DNA of 64,000 nt from Bacteroidota bacterium. GTDB lineage: Bacteria > Bacteroidota > Bacteroidia > B-17B0 > Aurantibacillaceae. The first letter of the stretch is position 1, and each line of letters begins with the position of its first letter. The stretch lies in assembly GCA_030692515.1 (NCBI GenBank), contig JAUXZS010000056.1, forward strand, positions 62,001-126,000, in the 5' to 3' direction. The notes beneath the pieces were generated by a model. The model was not told the origin of the DNA, ran no database searches, and worked only from the letters and a program-made list of their open reading frames with translations. The position numbers were made by a program, and so were the translations under genes. Of the stretch, positions 33,582 through 43,961 are shown piece after piece.

Positions 33582-34685
33582 TTATTTTTTGAGAAAAGGG
33601 ATTTTACACACTTTTGCCTTTATAGATTTATCTCGAATAAGAACAAAAATTTCGGTTTCAGGTTTTGAAAATTCTGTTTTAACATAGCCTAAGCCTATGG
33701 CTTTATTTAAGCTTGGCGATTGTGTGCCAGAAGTAACTTTTCCAATAACTGCGCCGTTTGCATCAACAATTGGGTAATCGTGGCGAGGAATTCCACGGTC
33801 AACCATTTCAAAACCCACAAGTTTTTTTGTAACCCCTTCTGTCTTTTGCTTTTCGATGTTGGCCTTGTTTGTAAATTCTTTGTTAAATTTCGTTATCCAA
33901 CCTAAACCTGCCTCAATTGGTGAGGTAGTATCGTCAATATCATTCCCATATAAACAGAAACCCATTTCTAAACGCAAAGTATCGCGTGCGCCTAAACCTA
34001 TAGGTTTAATATCAAATTCTTTTCCTGCTTCAAAAATGGCATTCCACATTTTTTCTGCGTCTGCGTTTAAAACATAAATTTCAAATCCCCCAGCACCGGT
34101 ATATCCCGTGTTTGAAATAATTACATTATCAATTCCAGCCATAGTATCTACTTTAAAAGTATAATATTCCATCTGTGAAAGATCAACCTTTGTAAGTTTT
34201 TGTAATGCCAATATTGCTTTGGGGCCTTGTACTGCTAACAAACTCATGTTTTCAGACATGTCAAGCATCTCTACTCCATAAGTATTAAACTTACTTATCC
34301 AGTTCCAATCTTTTTCAATATTTGAAGCATTAACTACTAAATAATACTCATCGGCCTTAAAACGGTAAACTAATAAATCATCTACAATCCCTCCGTTTTC
34401 GTTGGGTAGACAGCTGTATTGTACTTTTCCATCCTCAAGTTTTGAAGCATCGTTAGATGTAACTTGTTGAATAAGATCTAAGGCTTTTGGTCCCCTTAAT
34501 CTAAATTCTCCCATGTGACTCACATCAAAAACTCCAACGCTAGTTCTCACTGTTAAATGCTCATCATTTAATCCGGAGTATGAAACTGGCATATTATATC
34601 CTGCAAAAGGAACCATTTTAGCGCCAAGTGCAATATGAATATTAGTTAGCGCTGTGTTTTTAATTGTTTGAGTGGGTGTGTCCAT
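33582..34685 (-). CDS. gcvT: Aminomethyltransferase, glycine cleavage T protein
   Basis: Transfers the methylene unit from the aminomethyl-lipoyl H protein to tetrahydrofolate, releasing ammonia. At 367 residues it is full length. Family motifs are [18 protein letters not shown] near the N-terminus, [11 protein letters not shown], then [32 protein letters not shown] (core [12 protein letters not shown]), and [21 protein letters not shown] (core [15 protein letters not shown]). It is a separate transcription unit from gcvP, bounded by hairpins. gcvH is not in the window. Confidence 0.96.
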   Translation of the reverse strand: MDTPTQTIKNTALTNIHIALGAKMVPFAGYNMPVSYSGLNDEHLTVRTSVGVFDVSHMGEFRLRGPKALDLIQQVTSNDASKLEDGKVQYSCLPNENGGIVDDLLVYRFKADEYYLVVNASNIEKDWNWISKFNTYGVEMLDMSENMSLLAVQGPKAILALQKLTKVDLSQMEYYTFKVDTMAGIDNVIISNTGYTGAGGFEIYVLNADAEKMWNAIFEAGKEFDIKPIGLGARDTLRLEMGFCLYGNDIDDTTSPIEAGLGWITKFNKEFTNKANIEKQKTEGVTKKLVGFEMVDRGIPRHDYPIVDANGAVIGKVTSGTQSPSLNKAIGLGYVKTEFSKPETEIFVLIRDKSIKAKVCKIPFLKK

Positions 34686-34716
34686 AATTTTTTTTCTAGA
34701 GGGACTAAATGTAAAT

Positions 34717-34754
34717 AAAAAACCCCGAATAACAATTGCTATTCGGGGTTTTTT
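34717..34754 (-). terminator. Strong hairpin terminator after the thiolase gene
   Basis: A perfect 15-bp stem, 34717-34731 with 34740-34754, with an 8-nt loop and A6/T6 ends. It follows the thiolase stop (34789) by 35 nt in minus direction and isolates gcvT. Confidence 0.85.
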
Positions 34755-34788
34755 GATTGACGAATTAATTATTTAAGCTAAACCTTTT

Positions 34789-35964
34789 TTAAACACTTTC
34801 AATTACCATTGCGCTTGCTCCACCGCCACCATTGCAAATTGCAGCTGCGCCAAACTTTGCATTGTTTTGTTTTAAAACATTAATTAAAGTAACAATAATA
34901 CGTGCTCCACTTGCCCCTAAAGGATGTCCAAGTGAAACTGCGCCGCCGTTAACGTTAACTTTTGAAGCATCTAAATTCATTAATTTAATGTTTGCTAAAC
35001 CAACAACACTAAACGCTTCGTTTAATTCGAAATAATTAATATCGTTCATTTTTAACCCCGCTTTATCTAACGCTTTTGGTAACGCTAAACTTGGTGTTGT
35101 TGTAAACCACTCTGGTGCTTGTTCTGCATCAGCAAATCCTTTTATTTTTGCAATTGGTTTTATACCTAAAGCATCGGCCTTTTCTTTACTCATTAATATT
35201 ACTGCGGCAGCTCCATCATTCATGGTGCTTGCATTAGCAGCTGTAACAGTTCCGTCTTTTTGAAATACCGGTTTTAAAGTTGGAATTTTTTCAAACATTA
35301 CATTTTTGTATTCTTCGTCTTCTGCAAACTCAACATCACCTTTTTTTGTTTTTACAGTAACAGGAACAACTTCGTTTTTAAATTTTCCTGCGCTCCATGC
35401 AGCCGCTGAACGTTTGTAAGATTCAATTGCAAAAGCATCTTGTTCTTCGCGTGTAAACTTCATGTCTTTTGCGCAAAGTTCAGCGCAATTTCCCATGGGT
35501 ACATTACCATATACATCAATTAAACCATCCTTAGCTAAACCATCAATTAATTTTACATCCCCGTATTTTGCTCCCCAACGGGTGCTATCTGAATAAAACG
35601 GAACAGAGCTCATGTTTTCCATTCCGCCTGCAACAACTATATCATTTTCTCCAAGCATAATGCTTTGAGCAGCTAACATAATAGATTTCATGCCGCTTGC
35701 GCAAACTTTATTAATGGTTGTGCAGTTTACGCTATCGGGCAAACCTGCAAATTTTGCTGCTTGACGAGCAGGTGCCTGACCAAGATTTGCCTGAAGTACT
35801 GAACCCATAAAAACCTCGTTAACCAATTTACCATCTAAATTAATTTTTGCTAATGCGCCTTTAATTGCAACCGCCCCAAGTTGTGTTGCCGATGTGCTGG
35901 CTAATGTTCCACCGAAGGAACCTAAAGCAGTTCTAACTGCAGAAACTATATATACTTCTTTCAT
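34789..35964 (-). CDS. Acetyl-CoA C-acyltransferase (thiolase)
   Basis: A 391-residue thiolase catalysing condensation of two acetyl-CoA or thiolytic cleavage of 3-ketoacyl-CoA. The nucleophile Cys88 is in NKVCASGMKS, His347 in LGHPLGASGARI and the second Cys377 in ICNGGGGAS. GQAPARQAA (62-70) and the NEAFSVV motif fit the biosynthetic, atoB-like group more than FadA, but the substrate range is not certain from sequence. It stands alone between a strong terminator and the divergent rsgA; no fatty-acid oxidation genes are adjacent. Confidence 0.95.
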   Translation of the reverse strand: MKEVYIVSAVRTALGSFGGTLASTSATQLGAVAIKGALAKINLDGKLVNEVFMGSVLQANLGQAPARQAAKFAGLPDSVNCTTINKVCASGMKSIMLAAQSIMLGENDIVVAGGMENMSSVPFYSDSTRWGAKYGDVKLIDGLAKDGLIDVYGNVPMGNCAELCAKDMKFTREEQDAFAIESYKRSAAAWSAGKFKNEVVPVTVKTKKGDVEFAEDEEYKNVMFEKIPTLKPVFQKDGTVTAANASTMNDGAAAVILMSKEKADALGIKPIAKIKGFADAEQAPEWFTTTPSLALPKALDKAGLKMNDINYFELNEAFSVVGLANIKLMNLDASKVNVNGGAVSLGHPLGASGARIIVTLINVLKQNNAKFGAAAICNGGGGASAMVIESV

Positions 35965-36099
35965 TGTTTTTGTTTTTTATCGCGCCTAAATTAGCATTTT
36001 AATTAAAAGAACTACGTTAAATATTATAAACAGTTTTTATAGAAAATCTTTAATTTAAATGTTAAACAGTTTCTTAGTATTTTTAGGATTGTTAAAATT

Positions 36100-37032
36100 A
36101 TGGAGGGATTAGTAATAAAATCAACAGGAAGCAGTTATTTTGTAAGAAGTAATAACGTTGTTTATTTATGCAGATTAAAAGGAAAAATCCGTTTGGAAGG
36201 AAGAAAAACGACAAATCCTATTGCAGTTGGAGATATTGTAGATTTTGAATTAGAAGATAATAACGAAGCCAACATTGTAAAAATTCATCCGCGTAAAAAT
36301 TATATAATTCGAAAATCAATTAACCTAAGTAAACAATCACAAATAATTGCAAGCAATTTAGATCAAGCTGTTTTAATTGCAACATTAGTTTCGCCAAGAA
36401 CAAGTTTAGGTTTTATTGATCGTTTTTTAATTACTGCAGAAGCTTATAGAATTCCTGCAAAAATTATTTTTAATAAATGTGATCTTTTGAATGAAGAGCA
36501 AATGGCGATTCAAAAAAAAACAATTGACATTTATACAAAAATTGGTTACGAGTGTTTTGAAGTTAGCAGTTACAATTTAGAACAAATTAAAAAATTAGAA
36601 CATCTGTTTAAAGATAAAATTACTTTAGTTGCCGGCCATTCGGGTGTTGGCAAATCTACTTTTATAAATGCATTGGAACCAACCTTAACTATTAAAACTG
36701 GTGAAATTTCTGCGGCTCATGCAAAGGGAATGCACACAACCACTTTTGCAGAGTTACATCCTTTAAGTTTTGGCGGAAATATTATTGATAGTCCGGGAAT
36801 TAAAGAATTGGGTTTGGTTGAAATGAAAAAAGAAGAAGTTGGTCATTATTTCCCTGAAATAAGAGAACGCATGAATGATTGCAAGTTTAACAATTGCATT
36901 CACGTAAACGAACCAAAATGCGCAATAATAGAGGCTGTTAAAAACGGAGAAATAAGTGAAGAACGTTATATAAGTTACTTAGGAATTTTAAGTGGCGAAG
37001 AAATGGATTGGAAAGAATGGGAGTTGAAATAG
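36100..37032 (+). CDS. rsgA: Ribosome small subunit-dependent GTPase A
   Basis: A circularly permuted GTPase acting late in 30S assembly. 310 residues: N-terminal OB fold (1-68), then G4 motif NKCD (125-128) ahead of the P-loop GHSGVGKST (179-187) and DSPG (230-233), the permuted order typical of RsgA. The C-terminal zinc site is Cys261, Cys266, His268, Cys274. Start ATG at 36100 gives the family start. It is divergent from the thiolase gene and followed by a repeat-rich gap. Confidence 0.97.
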   Translation: MEGLVIKSTGSSYFVRSNNVVYLCRLKGKIRLEGRKTTNPIAVGDIVDFELEDNNEANIVKIHPRKNYIIRKSINLSKQSQIIASNLDQAVLIATLVSPRTSLGFIDRFLITAEAYRIPAKIIFNKCDLLNEEQMAIQKKTIDIYTKIGYECFEVSSYNLEQIKKLEHLFKDKITLVAGHSGVGKSTFINALEPTLTIKTGEISAAHAKGMHTTTFAELHPLSFGGNIIDSPGIKELGLVEMKKEEVGHYFPEIRERMNDCKFNNCIHVNEPKCAIIEAVKNGEISEERYISYLGILSGEEMDWKEWELK

Positions 37033-37388
37033 TAATTAATTACTAAGGTTTAAAATAAATTTGATTTAGCTAATGGCATTTATTGAATCTGTCATCCCGA
37101 GGAACGAGGGATCCAAATACAGATTCCTCCTATCGTCGGAATGACAAGGCGGTAAGCGTTAGTAAACGTTTTGTTATATCAAAATAACATTACGCAGAAT
37201 TACAAATTCTGCGGAGCGCGTTTGCTCGTCATTGCGACGAAGGAAGCAATCTCATACAATGGTTGAGGCTTATGTTTTAACATTTTCATCCCGAGGAACG
37301 GGTGCGCATGCTCTTCGACTCCGCTCAGAGTGACAATGCGGTAAGAATCAGTAAAAGTAATGCAATAGCGAAGTGACCATTCTCAGAA
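37033..37388. other. 356-nt gap with a duplicated repeat element
   Basis: No gene. Two related units of about 120 nt, at 37092-37217 and 37286-37406, share TCATCCCGAGGAACG at the start, a G(T/G)AATGACAA/GTGACAATGCGG-type middle ending CGGTAAG, and AGAATT(A/T)nAAATTCTGCGGAGC at the end. Between them lies CGTCATTGCGACGAAGGAAG, a common dispersed repeat word. The second unit runs into the 3' end of rdgB. Confidence 0.65.
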
Positions 37389-37406
37389 TTAAAAATTCTG
37401 CGGAGC
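37092..37406. repeat. Tandem pair of imperfect intergenic repeat units
   Basis: Unit A 37092-37217, unit B 37286-37406. The first 15 nt are identical. The ends are close to identical and contain an AGAATT...AATTCT mini-palindrome (37195-37210 and 37384-37399). The middle has diverged. Unit B's end supplies the last three codons and stop of rdgB. Confidence 0.65.
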
Positions 37407-37985
37407 TAAGAAATTTATTAGCTGTTTTATCGCTAATGCCCTATGGCTTATCGAATTTTTTACCTCTGCCCCTAATTCTGCGAAGGTACTGCGATATCCT
37501 TGTGGAATAAATAATGGGTCATAGCCAAAGCCGTTAGTGCCTCTGCCTTCAAAAGAAATAGTTCCTTTTATTTCTCCTTCAAAATAATGAACTTCGCCGT
37601 TAATGATTAAGGTAATTACAGTTACAAATCTTGCTTTACGGTTTGTAATTAATTTTAAATCTTCTAATAATTTTTTGTTGTTGTTTGCATCATTTTTTGA
37701 CGCTCCAGCGTATCTAGCGCTATAAACTCCAGGGGCATTATTTAAAACGTCTACTTCCAATCCGCTATCGTCTGAAAATACGGCGCAATCCTCATTTGCT
37801 TGTTTTAAAAAATCTAAAACGTATTTTGCTTTTAAGAAAGAATTTTCTTTGATTGTAGTTCCAGGTTCGGGAATCTCTTCGTAAATACCAATGTCTTCTA
37901 ACCCTAATAAATTAAAATGCTCAGGCAATAAGGCTTTAATTTCTTTAATTTTATTTTTATTTGCAGAGGCAAAAATAAGTTTCAT
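37389..37985 (-). CDS. rdgB: Non-canonical purine NTP pyrophosphatase (XTP/dITP)
   Basis: A Ham1/RdgB enzyme hydrolysing XTP, ITP and dITP to monophosphates, keeping them out of nucleic acids. 198 residues, normal length. ASANKNKIKEI at the N-terminus, FSDDSGLEV (about 70-78) with catalytic Asp, GRGTNGFGYDPLF and SHRALAIKQL near the C-terminus define the family. The final residues PQNF come from repeat unit B (37286-37406), an unusual end. The start ATG overlaps the lptB stop by 1 nt, so the two are cotranscribed with translation coupling. Confidence 0.95.
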   Translation of the reverse strand: MKLIFASANKNKIKEIKALLPEHFNLLGLEDIGIYEEIPEPGTTIKENSFLKAKYVLDFLKQANEDCAVFSDDSGLEVDVLNNAPGVYSARYAGASKNDANNNKKLLEDLKLITNRKARFVTVITLIINGEVHYFEGEIKGTISFEGRGTNGFGYDPLFIPQGYRSTFAELGAEVKNSISHRALAIKQLINFLAPQNF

Positions 37986-38716
37986 TAACTATTTTTTCTT
38001 AATTCGAAATTTTGACCAAGATACACTCTGCGAACCTGCTCATCGTTTGCTAACTCTTCGGCGCTACCGCTTTTGATAACACTTCCAGAGTACAACAAGT
38101 ATGACCTATCAGTAATGTTTAATGTTTCATGCACATTATGGTCGGTAATTAAAATGCCAATATTTTTTTCTTTTAATTTTCGCACAACACTTTGAATATC
38201 TTCCACTGCAATAGGATCAACACCAGCAAATGGTTCGTCGAGCAAAATAAATTTTGGGTCAGTTGCAAGTGCTCTCGCAATTTCAGTTCTTCGGCGCTCG
38301 CCTCCACTTAATTGATCGCCAAGATTTTTTCTTACATGCTGTAAACCAAATTCATCTAACAAACTTTCAACTTTTAACTCTTGTTCTTTTTTGGTGAGTT
38401 TTGTCATTTCCAAAACTGCTCGCAAATTATCTTCGATGCTTAATTTTCTAAATACAGAAGCTTCCTGAGGTAAATACCCAATACCTAATTGAGCCCTGCG
38501 ATACATTGGTTCTTTTGTGATATCTAAATCATCTAAAAATATTTTGCCGCTATTTGGTTTTACCATGCCAACAATCATATAAAAAGAGGTTGTTTTACCT
38601 GCGCCATTAGGCCCAAGCAAACCAACAATTTCGCCTTGCTTAACTTCTACCGAAACGTTATTAGCAACAGTTCTGTTTTTATATTTCTTTACTAAATTCT
38701 CGCTTCGTAAAATCAT
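37985..38716 (-). CDS. lptB: LPS export ABC transporter ATP-binding protein
   Basis: Cytoplasmic ATPase of the LptBFG complex that extracts lipopolysaccharide from the inner membrane. 243 residues. Walker [10 protein letters not shown] (35-43), Q-loop [16 protein letters not shown], signature [13 protein letters not shown], Walker [13 protein letters not shown] and switch His in ITDHNVHE. The LPQEASVF and ERRRTE sequences are LptB-specific within ABC ATPases. It lies 2 nt after the DUF5686 gene and 1 nt overlaps rdgB. lptF/G are not in the window. Confidence 0.95.
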   Translation of the reverse strand: MILRSENLVKKYKNRTVANNVSVEVKQGEIVGLLGPNGAGKTTSFYMIVGMVKPNSGKIFLDDLDITKEPMYRRAQLGIGYLPQEASVFRKLSIEDNLRAVLEMTKLTKKEQELKVESLLDEFGLQHVRKNLGDQLSGGERRRTEIARALATDPKFILLDEPFAGVDPIAVEDIQSVVRKLKEKNIGILITDHNVHETLNITDRSYLLYSGSVIKSGSAEELANDEQVRRVYLGQNFELRKNS

Positions 38717-38718
38717 GT

Positions 38719-41190
38719 TTATAATGCTAATTGGAATCCAAATTTAAATCCAAAATTGTCTATTGCTCTAGGTAATTGATAATTCAATCTCCAAAATGCA
38801 TCAATCCTAAATACTTTAAAAATATTTTCTATTCCTAAGCTTGCTTCTGTGTAAGGTCCCTTATCTAATGAAGAAAGCGTTGACGGAAAAAGTAAAGTTT
38901 TTCTATTTTGATTATTTACTGTGCCCCAAACACTTTTTATAGTTGCTACTTCACGCCATTTTAATTTTCTTAATAAAGGTACCTTATTTAAAAACAAACC
39001 TTCGAAGTGATGGTAGAGTGCAACGGTAACAAATTCATCGCTCACAAACTCATAATATTTCATCATATTAAACGCTAAATAATCATATAAATAAGTTTCG
39101 TTTCCACCATGTAATTGCATGATTGGATAAGGTACTGCCCCCCAAATTTTTCCGGCTTCGATAGAATAATCGGTGTATCCTAAAATTGGTGTTATTCGAA
39201 TTCTATCGCTTACATTAATAACGAGTTTGTGATAATCATATTCTCCTTTAAAGGCATTTTGCAATGACTTTGCATAGTTTAACTGTACTATAGGGTATCT
39301 AGTGCCTATTGACAAACGCGAAAATCCTTCGCCAACAAATTTTTCTTTCCATCCAAACCTAACATTTATGCGCGCCTCGGTGTTATTAATATACTCTCTC
39401 TCGCCTATCGCTCCGTCGCTTTTAGCATATAAATACTGGTTTGATCCTAGTGGTGTAAATTTTCTTCCAACAATTGTAGCTCTTGTTATTAATCCTTGAA
39501 ACCATTCTCTTTCATAATAACCTTCGGCATGATCAACTCTGGTTAAATTGGTTAGCGGATTAGTTCTAAAAAATGAAGCTAAAACATTATCCTGCGAAAA
39601 GCCGTTTGTACTTTGCCCCAATATTTCGTAATCGCTTTTATAATTGGCGCCTACAATTTGCCGGACGGGTTTTTTTGTAATAAAACTTTTAAAACCAATT
39701 GCATACTTCCATTTTTCATCTAACAAACCATAAGCAACAAAACCATTTAACTCATACCATTTGCTAAACAACTCGCTGGTGCGTCCGCCAAATCTAAGGC
39801 GTAACCCCTCCACTCTATTATATGAAACTAAATTTGAGTAGGGACCTATTTCAAAATTATTTACTTTTTTATATCCTGCCACTAACAAATAAAAAACATC
39901 TACCCACGTTTTATAAATAGGTAAAGATTGAATTGTATCAATCATTTTAAATATTTTTAATTCGCGCTGAGTTAAACTATCGTGTCGGTTCTCTGCCCAA
40001 AACTCATCAGATTTTTTTGTAGCGCCTTCTTCAACAACAATTTTATCTGCGAATTCATAGAACTTATCGTCTTTTGGTTTATTTAATTTTATTTTTTTAT
40101 AGGATGTTGTTTTCCGTCCATAAAAACCAATTGCTTTTTTTGTTGGCGCAAAATCAATTACCAAGCGATCTTTACTTAACATCCAAACACTATCGGTATA
40201 AGAAAACTCTTGAACAACATTTACGCTATTAATAAAATTAATGTTTGCGTCTTTTGGCAAACTCATTTCTAAGCGTTTAACGCCCCAGGTAGTGTCCGCT
40301 ATCCAAATATTGCCTGTAAAACTTAATTCTTGTACGCGCTTTGGTTTAAAGCGCAAATGGTAAATGTATTGGTTGTTTTCAAATGCACTGTCTACAATAT
40401 AATATTTGTAATAAAACAAACCATTCTCACTAACAGGACTCGGCAATTGTTTATTAAACACTAAAATATTATTGTCATAAATATTAATGTTTTGATACAT
40501 ATCTCCCAAAACTTGTGATACACTAGCGTTTTCGATACCTGTTATTTTACTTGCAATAACCACTTCTTTTTTTCGGGTTGGGTTTTTCTTATAATAGAAT
40601 TGAGATAAGTTTTCGATTATAAAAAAAGGTAGCGAAGCTTTTTCGCCACTAAAACTACTGTCTACGTTGTCAAAAATAAAGCTAATGGGTTTTAATAATT
40701 TTTTCTCTCGCATTTCTTTTGGAATACGATTTAAATCAAACTCTATTTTATTATAGGTTTCATATTCATAAGCCGCTAAATTATTTCTATCGTTTACAAT
40801 TTTTTCTTTGACGCAATTTCTAATAATTCGGTGAGCGGGATTATCTCCCGCTTTAATAACCACTTCATCCAAGGCAACGCCGCCTATACTTTCTAATGGA
40901 AAATTAATTTCTTGGTCCGTTAAGTTTTTATTTATTGGTCGAGCCATCCTCTTATAGCCAACGTAGGAAGCAATTATGGAGTCGGTAAGTTTTGATGCCT
41001 TAATAACAAAAACACCATCAAAATCTGCTTGTGCACCAGAAGTTGTTCCTTTAATTAATACGGGTACGAAAGGTAATGCTTCTTTATTATCGGCAGCAAA
41101 AACTTTTCCGTGAATGGTATATTGTGCATTTAGGGAAAACGATGTAACCAGAAAAAAAATTAAGCACTTGGTAATAGTTCTAAATTTCAT
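38719..41190 (-). CDS. DUF5686 outer-membrane protein with carboxypeptidase-regulatory-like domain
   Basis: An 823-residue protein with a signal peptide ([16 protein letters not shown]). Residues about 25-105 form a CarboxypepD_reg-like beta-sandwich ([25 protein letters not shown], core [17 protein letters not shown]), the domain often preceding TonB-dependent receptors. The rest is DUF5686, rich in aromatic alternating strands to the C-terminal [11 protein letters not shown], typical of an outer-membrane beta-barrel. No TonB plug is seen. Its role is unknown; it is common in Bacteroidota. It sits 14 nt from the peptide-binding lipoprotein gene and 2 nt from lptB, an envelope-related operon. 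Confidence 0.88.
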   Translation of the reverse strand: MKFRTITKCLIFFLVTSFSLNAQYTIHGKVFAADNKEALPFVPVLIKGTTSGAQADFDGVFVIKASKLTDSIIASYVGYKRMARPINKNLTDQEINFPLESIGGVALDEVVIKAGDNPAHRIIRNCVKEKIVNDRNNLAAYEYETYNKIEFDLNRIPKEMREKKLLKPISFIFDNVDSSFSGEKASLPFFIIENLSQFYYKKNPTRKKEVVIASKITGIENASVSQVLGDMYQNINIYDNNILVFNKQLPSPVSENGLFYYKYYIVDSAFENNQYIYHLRFKPKRVQELSFTGNIWIADTTWGVKRLEMSLPKDANINFINSVNVVQEFSYTDSVWMLSKDRLVIDFAPTKKAIGFYGRKTTSYKKIKLNKPKDDKFYEFADKIVVEEGATKKSDEFWAENRHDSLTQRELKIFKMIDTIQSLPIYKTWVDVFYLLVAGYKKVNNFEIGPYSNLVSYNRVEGLRLRFGGRTSELFSKWYELNGFVAYGLLDEKWKYAIGFKSFITKKPVRQIVGANYKSDYEILGQSTNGFSQDNVLASFFRTNPLTNLTRVDHAEGYYEREWFQGLITRATIVGRKFTPLGSNQYLYAKSDGAIGEREYINNTEARINVRFGWKEKFVGEGFSRLSIGTRYPIVQLNYAKSLQNAFKGEYDYHKLVINVSDRIRITPILGYTDYSIEAGKIWGAVPYPIMQLHGGNETYLYDYLAFNMMKYYEFVSDEFVTVALYHHFEGLFLNKVPLLRKLKWREVATIKSVWGTVNNQNRKTLLFPSTLSSLDKGPYTEASLGIENIFKVFRIDAFWRLNYQLPRAIDNFGFKFGFQLAL

Positions 41191-41204
41191 GAAAGGCTAT
41201 AGTT

Positions 41205-42926
41205 TTATTTTTTCTCTTCAACCTTTTTGTCTTCAATAATTACTTGGGTGAAATCAAAATATCTAATTGGGTTAACATGAAAGTTTTTTAAACGAGTTTT
41301 AATTAATCTGCAATTACTTTCATACCACAATGGTATTAAAGGAGCATCGTTCATTAATATTTGTTCAGCTTTTAAAAAATAAATGGCTGCTGTATCTCTA
41401 TTCAAAGCGTCACGCCCCTTCTTATAGTATTTATCGTACTCGCTATTTTTATATTTAATTGTGTTTGGATATGACATTCTAGTTGTGTCATTTGTAACAG
41501 GCTCACCATAAAATATTGATAAAAATGATTCTGGGCTAGGATAGTCGGCTACCCATCCATCTCTAAAAATATCGCCTTTACCCTTTAACTGAAGCGCAAA
41601 TTTTTCAGGATTAGGAAGCGACTCGAATGTAATGTTAATATTTAAGTTGTTTTTTAGTTGTTTTTGGATTTCGCCAGCAACTGTATTATTTCTTGAGTTC
41701 CCCGAATTTACAATTAATTGAATTTCTGCTAAACCTTTACCATTAGGGTATCCAGCCTCTGCTAATAATTTTTTTGCCTTTTCAATATCTAAATCGTAGC
41801 CTTTTATAGAATAGGATTTATAAAAATCAAAGGTTGGCGGAACAATTCCATTTATTGCGGGCCCATAAGCTTGTCCGTTTAATACTCTGTCTATTATTTT
41901 AGCTCTATCAATACCATAATTTATTGCTTGCCTAAGTTTAATATTGTTGAATGGAGGATGATTTACATTAAAAACGTAATATGAAGTCCCCATTTCGGGG
42001 CGTTGGTCTAATATAAACAATGCAGGGTTGCCTTTAAATGATTTAATATTCTCCTCAACAACTTGCCTAAGCTGATTGCTTGGAACAGACCCGATAAAAT
42101 CAATATTACCATGTTGAAATCTTTGTAGGGCAACCTCTGTTGAAGAAACGATATCAATAATAACGGAATCAATGTAGGGTAAAGACTTGCCAGCTTTATC
42201 TTTTCCATAATAATTAACGTTTTTATATAATGCGAAGTGAGTTTTGGTTGATGATTTTTCATCTAACACAAAAGGACCAGCACCTACCTTTGTATCCTCT
42301 TTCTTAAGCTTGTAGCCTTGTTCGCTAATAATCGAAGCTACAGGATTAGCAAGAATCTCCAAAAAAATGTTAGGCGAATTTAATAGTTCAATTGAAAAAG
42401 TGAGTTCGTCGATTATCTTAAGTCCTTTTAACTGAGCCTTTTGCCCTTTAATATTGGCTTGAAAATACTCGTTTGCCCCCACAATCCTATCTTTACAAAC
42501 GGTTTCAAATTGTACATTTCCGGGTCTGTCTGTGCATAAGAGTTCAAAAGTAAACTTTACGTCTTTAGACGTAATATTTCCTTCAACACCATCTTTATTT
42601 TGAAATTTAAGTCCTTTTCGTAAATGAAATGTTATTGTTTTTCCGTCCGGGTTTATTTCCCATTTTTCGGCCAATCCTGGTACTATAGAGAGGTCTACGG
42701 GGTTAATTCTCACTAATCCTTCATGAATCTGGGAAGCGATAAGCCCTTCAACAACATTTGTTATTCTATGAGGAAAGATGCTAACTGGTATTATTACTTC
42801 AGCAATCCTAACAACCTTCTCTCCACCGGCAAAATCATCTGAATTAGAGCCAGAACCACCACTCTTACACGATTCTAAAAATAATACAAGCGTCAATAAA
42901 ATTGGCGTAAATAGGGAAATCCTCAT
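41205..42926 (-). CDS. ABC transporter substrate-binding lipoprotein (peptide/nickel, SBP_bac_5)
   Basis: A 573-residue family-5 solute-binding protein that captures oligopeptides or similar ligands for an ABC importer. The signal peptide ends in a lipobox FLESC with Cys20, so it is lipid-anchored. Hallmarks of the family: GLAEKWEINPDGKTITFHLR (core EKWEINPDGKTITFHLRKG, about 85-103), VKFTFELL, RQAINYGIDRAKII, and FRDGWVADYPSPESFL near the C-terminus. No permease or ATPase genes are adjacent; in Bacteroidota these lipoproteins are often orphans. Ligand unknown. Confidence 0.92.
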   Translation of the reverse strand: MRISLFTPILLTLVLFLESCKSGGSGSNSDDFAGGEKVVRIAEVIIPVSIFPHRITNVVEGLIASQIHEGLVRINPVDLSIVPGLAEKWEINPDGKTITFHLRKGLKFQNKDGVEGNITSKDVKFTFELLCTDRPGNVQFETVCKDRIVGANEYFQANIKGQKAQLKGLKIIDELTFSIELLNSPNIFLEILANPVASIISEQGYKLKKEDTKVGAGPFVLDEKSSTKTHFALYKNVNYYGKDKAGKSLPYIDSVIIDIVSSTEVALQRFQHGNIDFIGSVPSNQLRQVVEENIKSFKGNPALFILDQRPEMGTSYYVFNVNHPPFNNIKLRQAINYGIDRAKIIDRVLNGQAYGPAINGIVPPTFDFYKSYSIKGYDLDIEKAKKLLAEAGYPNGKGLAEIQLIVNSGNSRNNTVAGEIQKQLKNNLNINITFESLPNPEKFALQLKGKGDIFRDGWVADYPSPESFLSIFYGEPVTNDTTRMSYPNTIKYKNSEYDKYYKKGRDALNRDTAAIYFLKAEQILMNDAPLIPLWYESNCRLIKTRLKNFHVNPIRYFDFTQVIIEDKKVEEKK

Positions 42927-43007
42927 AATTAATTGCTTTAATTAACAAATTTAATTAAATTAGTTTAGATAAAAAGTAAATAAAGTGTAATTTTCCTAAA
43001 AATATAT

Positions 43008-43038
43008 TTTGTAATTCAAAAAATTGATTATAATATTG
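43008..43038 (+). promoter_or_regulatory. Predicted promoter for the exported protein gene
   Basis: TTTG (43008-43011), 19 nt, TAATATTG (43031-43038): a full match in spacing to TTTG-N19-TAnnTTTG with one mismatch in the -7 box. The ATG at 43065 is 26 nt further. Confidence 0.55.
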
Positions 43039-43064
43039 CAACGTTAAGAATTGAACTTTTGTCG

Positions 43065-43883
43065 ATGAAAAAATTTATACTTTATTTACTTTTCTGTTTT
43101 ACAAGCATAAACTTTGTAAGTGCTCAAGGCGGCGTAATAATTTTAGAAGGTAATTACCAAGGAAAGAACCTTTATGTTCAAAATCCATTTGGTAGTGGTG
43201 GTGTTGGTTTTTGTGTAACAGAGGTAAAAGTTAATGGAAACATTACAACCGACGAAACTCAATCAAGCGCTTTTGAAATTGATATGAAGCCTCATAGCTT
43301 AAACATTGGAGACAAAGTAGAAATAAAAATTTATCACAAAGAAGATTGCAAGCCAAAAGTATTAAATCCTGAAGTTTTAAAACCAAAAAGCACTTACGAA
43401 GTTATTGCTATGACAGCTGATAAAGACGGTAATATTAAGTGGACAACAAAATCAGAAACAGGGAAATTAGCATTTGCAGTTGAACAATTTCGTTGGAACA
43501 AATGGGTAAAAGTTGGGGAAGTAGATGGTATGGGCACACCAACAAGCAATGATTATTCTTTTAAAGTTGTGCCCCACAGTGGCAACAACCAAGTTCGTGT
43601 TCGTCAAACAGATTATAGTGGTCAGCCTCGTTTAAGCAAACCAGTTGCATACGCAAGCGAAGTTCCTGAAATTGATTACGCACCAATTAAAGCAAGTAAA
43701 GACATTACTTTTTTCCAAAAAGGAAAATCAGATAAACAAATTGAAACCATGTATGAAATTTATGATCAATATGGTAACATTGTTAAAAAAGGATTTGGAA
43801 GTAAGTTAGATGTAAGCAATTTACCAAAAGGAGCTTATTTTCTTAACTACGACAACAAAATGGGTGAGTTTGTCAAAAAATAA
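43065..43883 (+). CDS. Hypothetical exported protein
   Basis: A 272-residue protein with a signal peptide (KKFILYLLFCFTSINFVSAQ, about 1-22). The N-terminal part (GGVIILEGNYQGKNLYVQNP) and the run to 110 look like a beta-sandwich. Residues about 110-205 resemble a fibronectin-III-like fold (QFRWNKWVKVGEVDG, NQVRVRQTD). The C-terminal 60 residues (MYEIYDQYGNIVKKGFGSKLDVSNLPKGAYFLNYDNK) resemble the Por sorting domain layout, but the usual PNP start is replaced by ITFFQKGKS, so type IX export is only possible. I recognise no specific family. ATG at 43065 is preferred to the upstream TTG at 43059; a promoter and terminator bound it. Confidence 0.65.
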   Translation: MKKFILYLLFCFTSINFVSAQGGVIILEGNYQGKNLYVQNPFGSGGVGFCVTEVKVNGNITTDETQSSAFEIDMKPHSLNIGDKVEIKIYHKEDCKPKVLNPEVLKPKSTYEVIAMTADKDGNIKWTTKSETGKLAFAVEQFRWNKWVKVGEVDGMGTPTSNDYSFKVVPHSGNNQVRVRQTDYSGQPRLSKPVAYASEVPEIDYAPIKASKDITFFQKGKSDKQIETMYEIYDQYGNIVKKGFGSKLDVSNLPKGAYFLNYDNKMGEFVKK

Positions 43884-43902
43884 TATCCTAATAAAAAATT
43901 TC

Positions 43903-43937
43903 AAAAACCCTTTTCTAATGCCGAAAAGGGTTTTTTT
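43903..43937 (+). terminator. Hairpin terminator
   Basis: AAAAACCCTTTTC (43903-43915) pairs with GAAAAGGGTTTTT (43923-43935) around 7 nt and is followed by a T-run, 19 nt after the preceding stop. Confidence 0.8.
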
Positions 43938-43961
43938 ATTTTAATATTTTAAATTTGTAGT

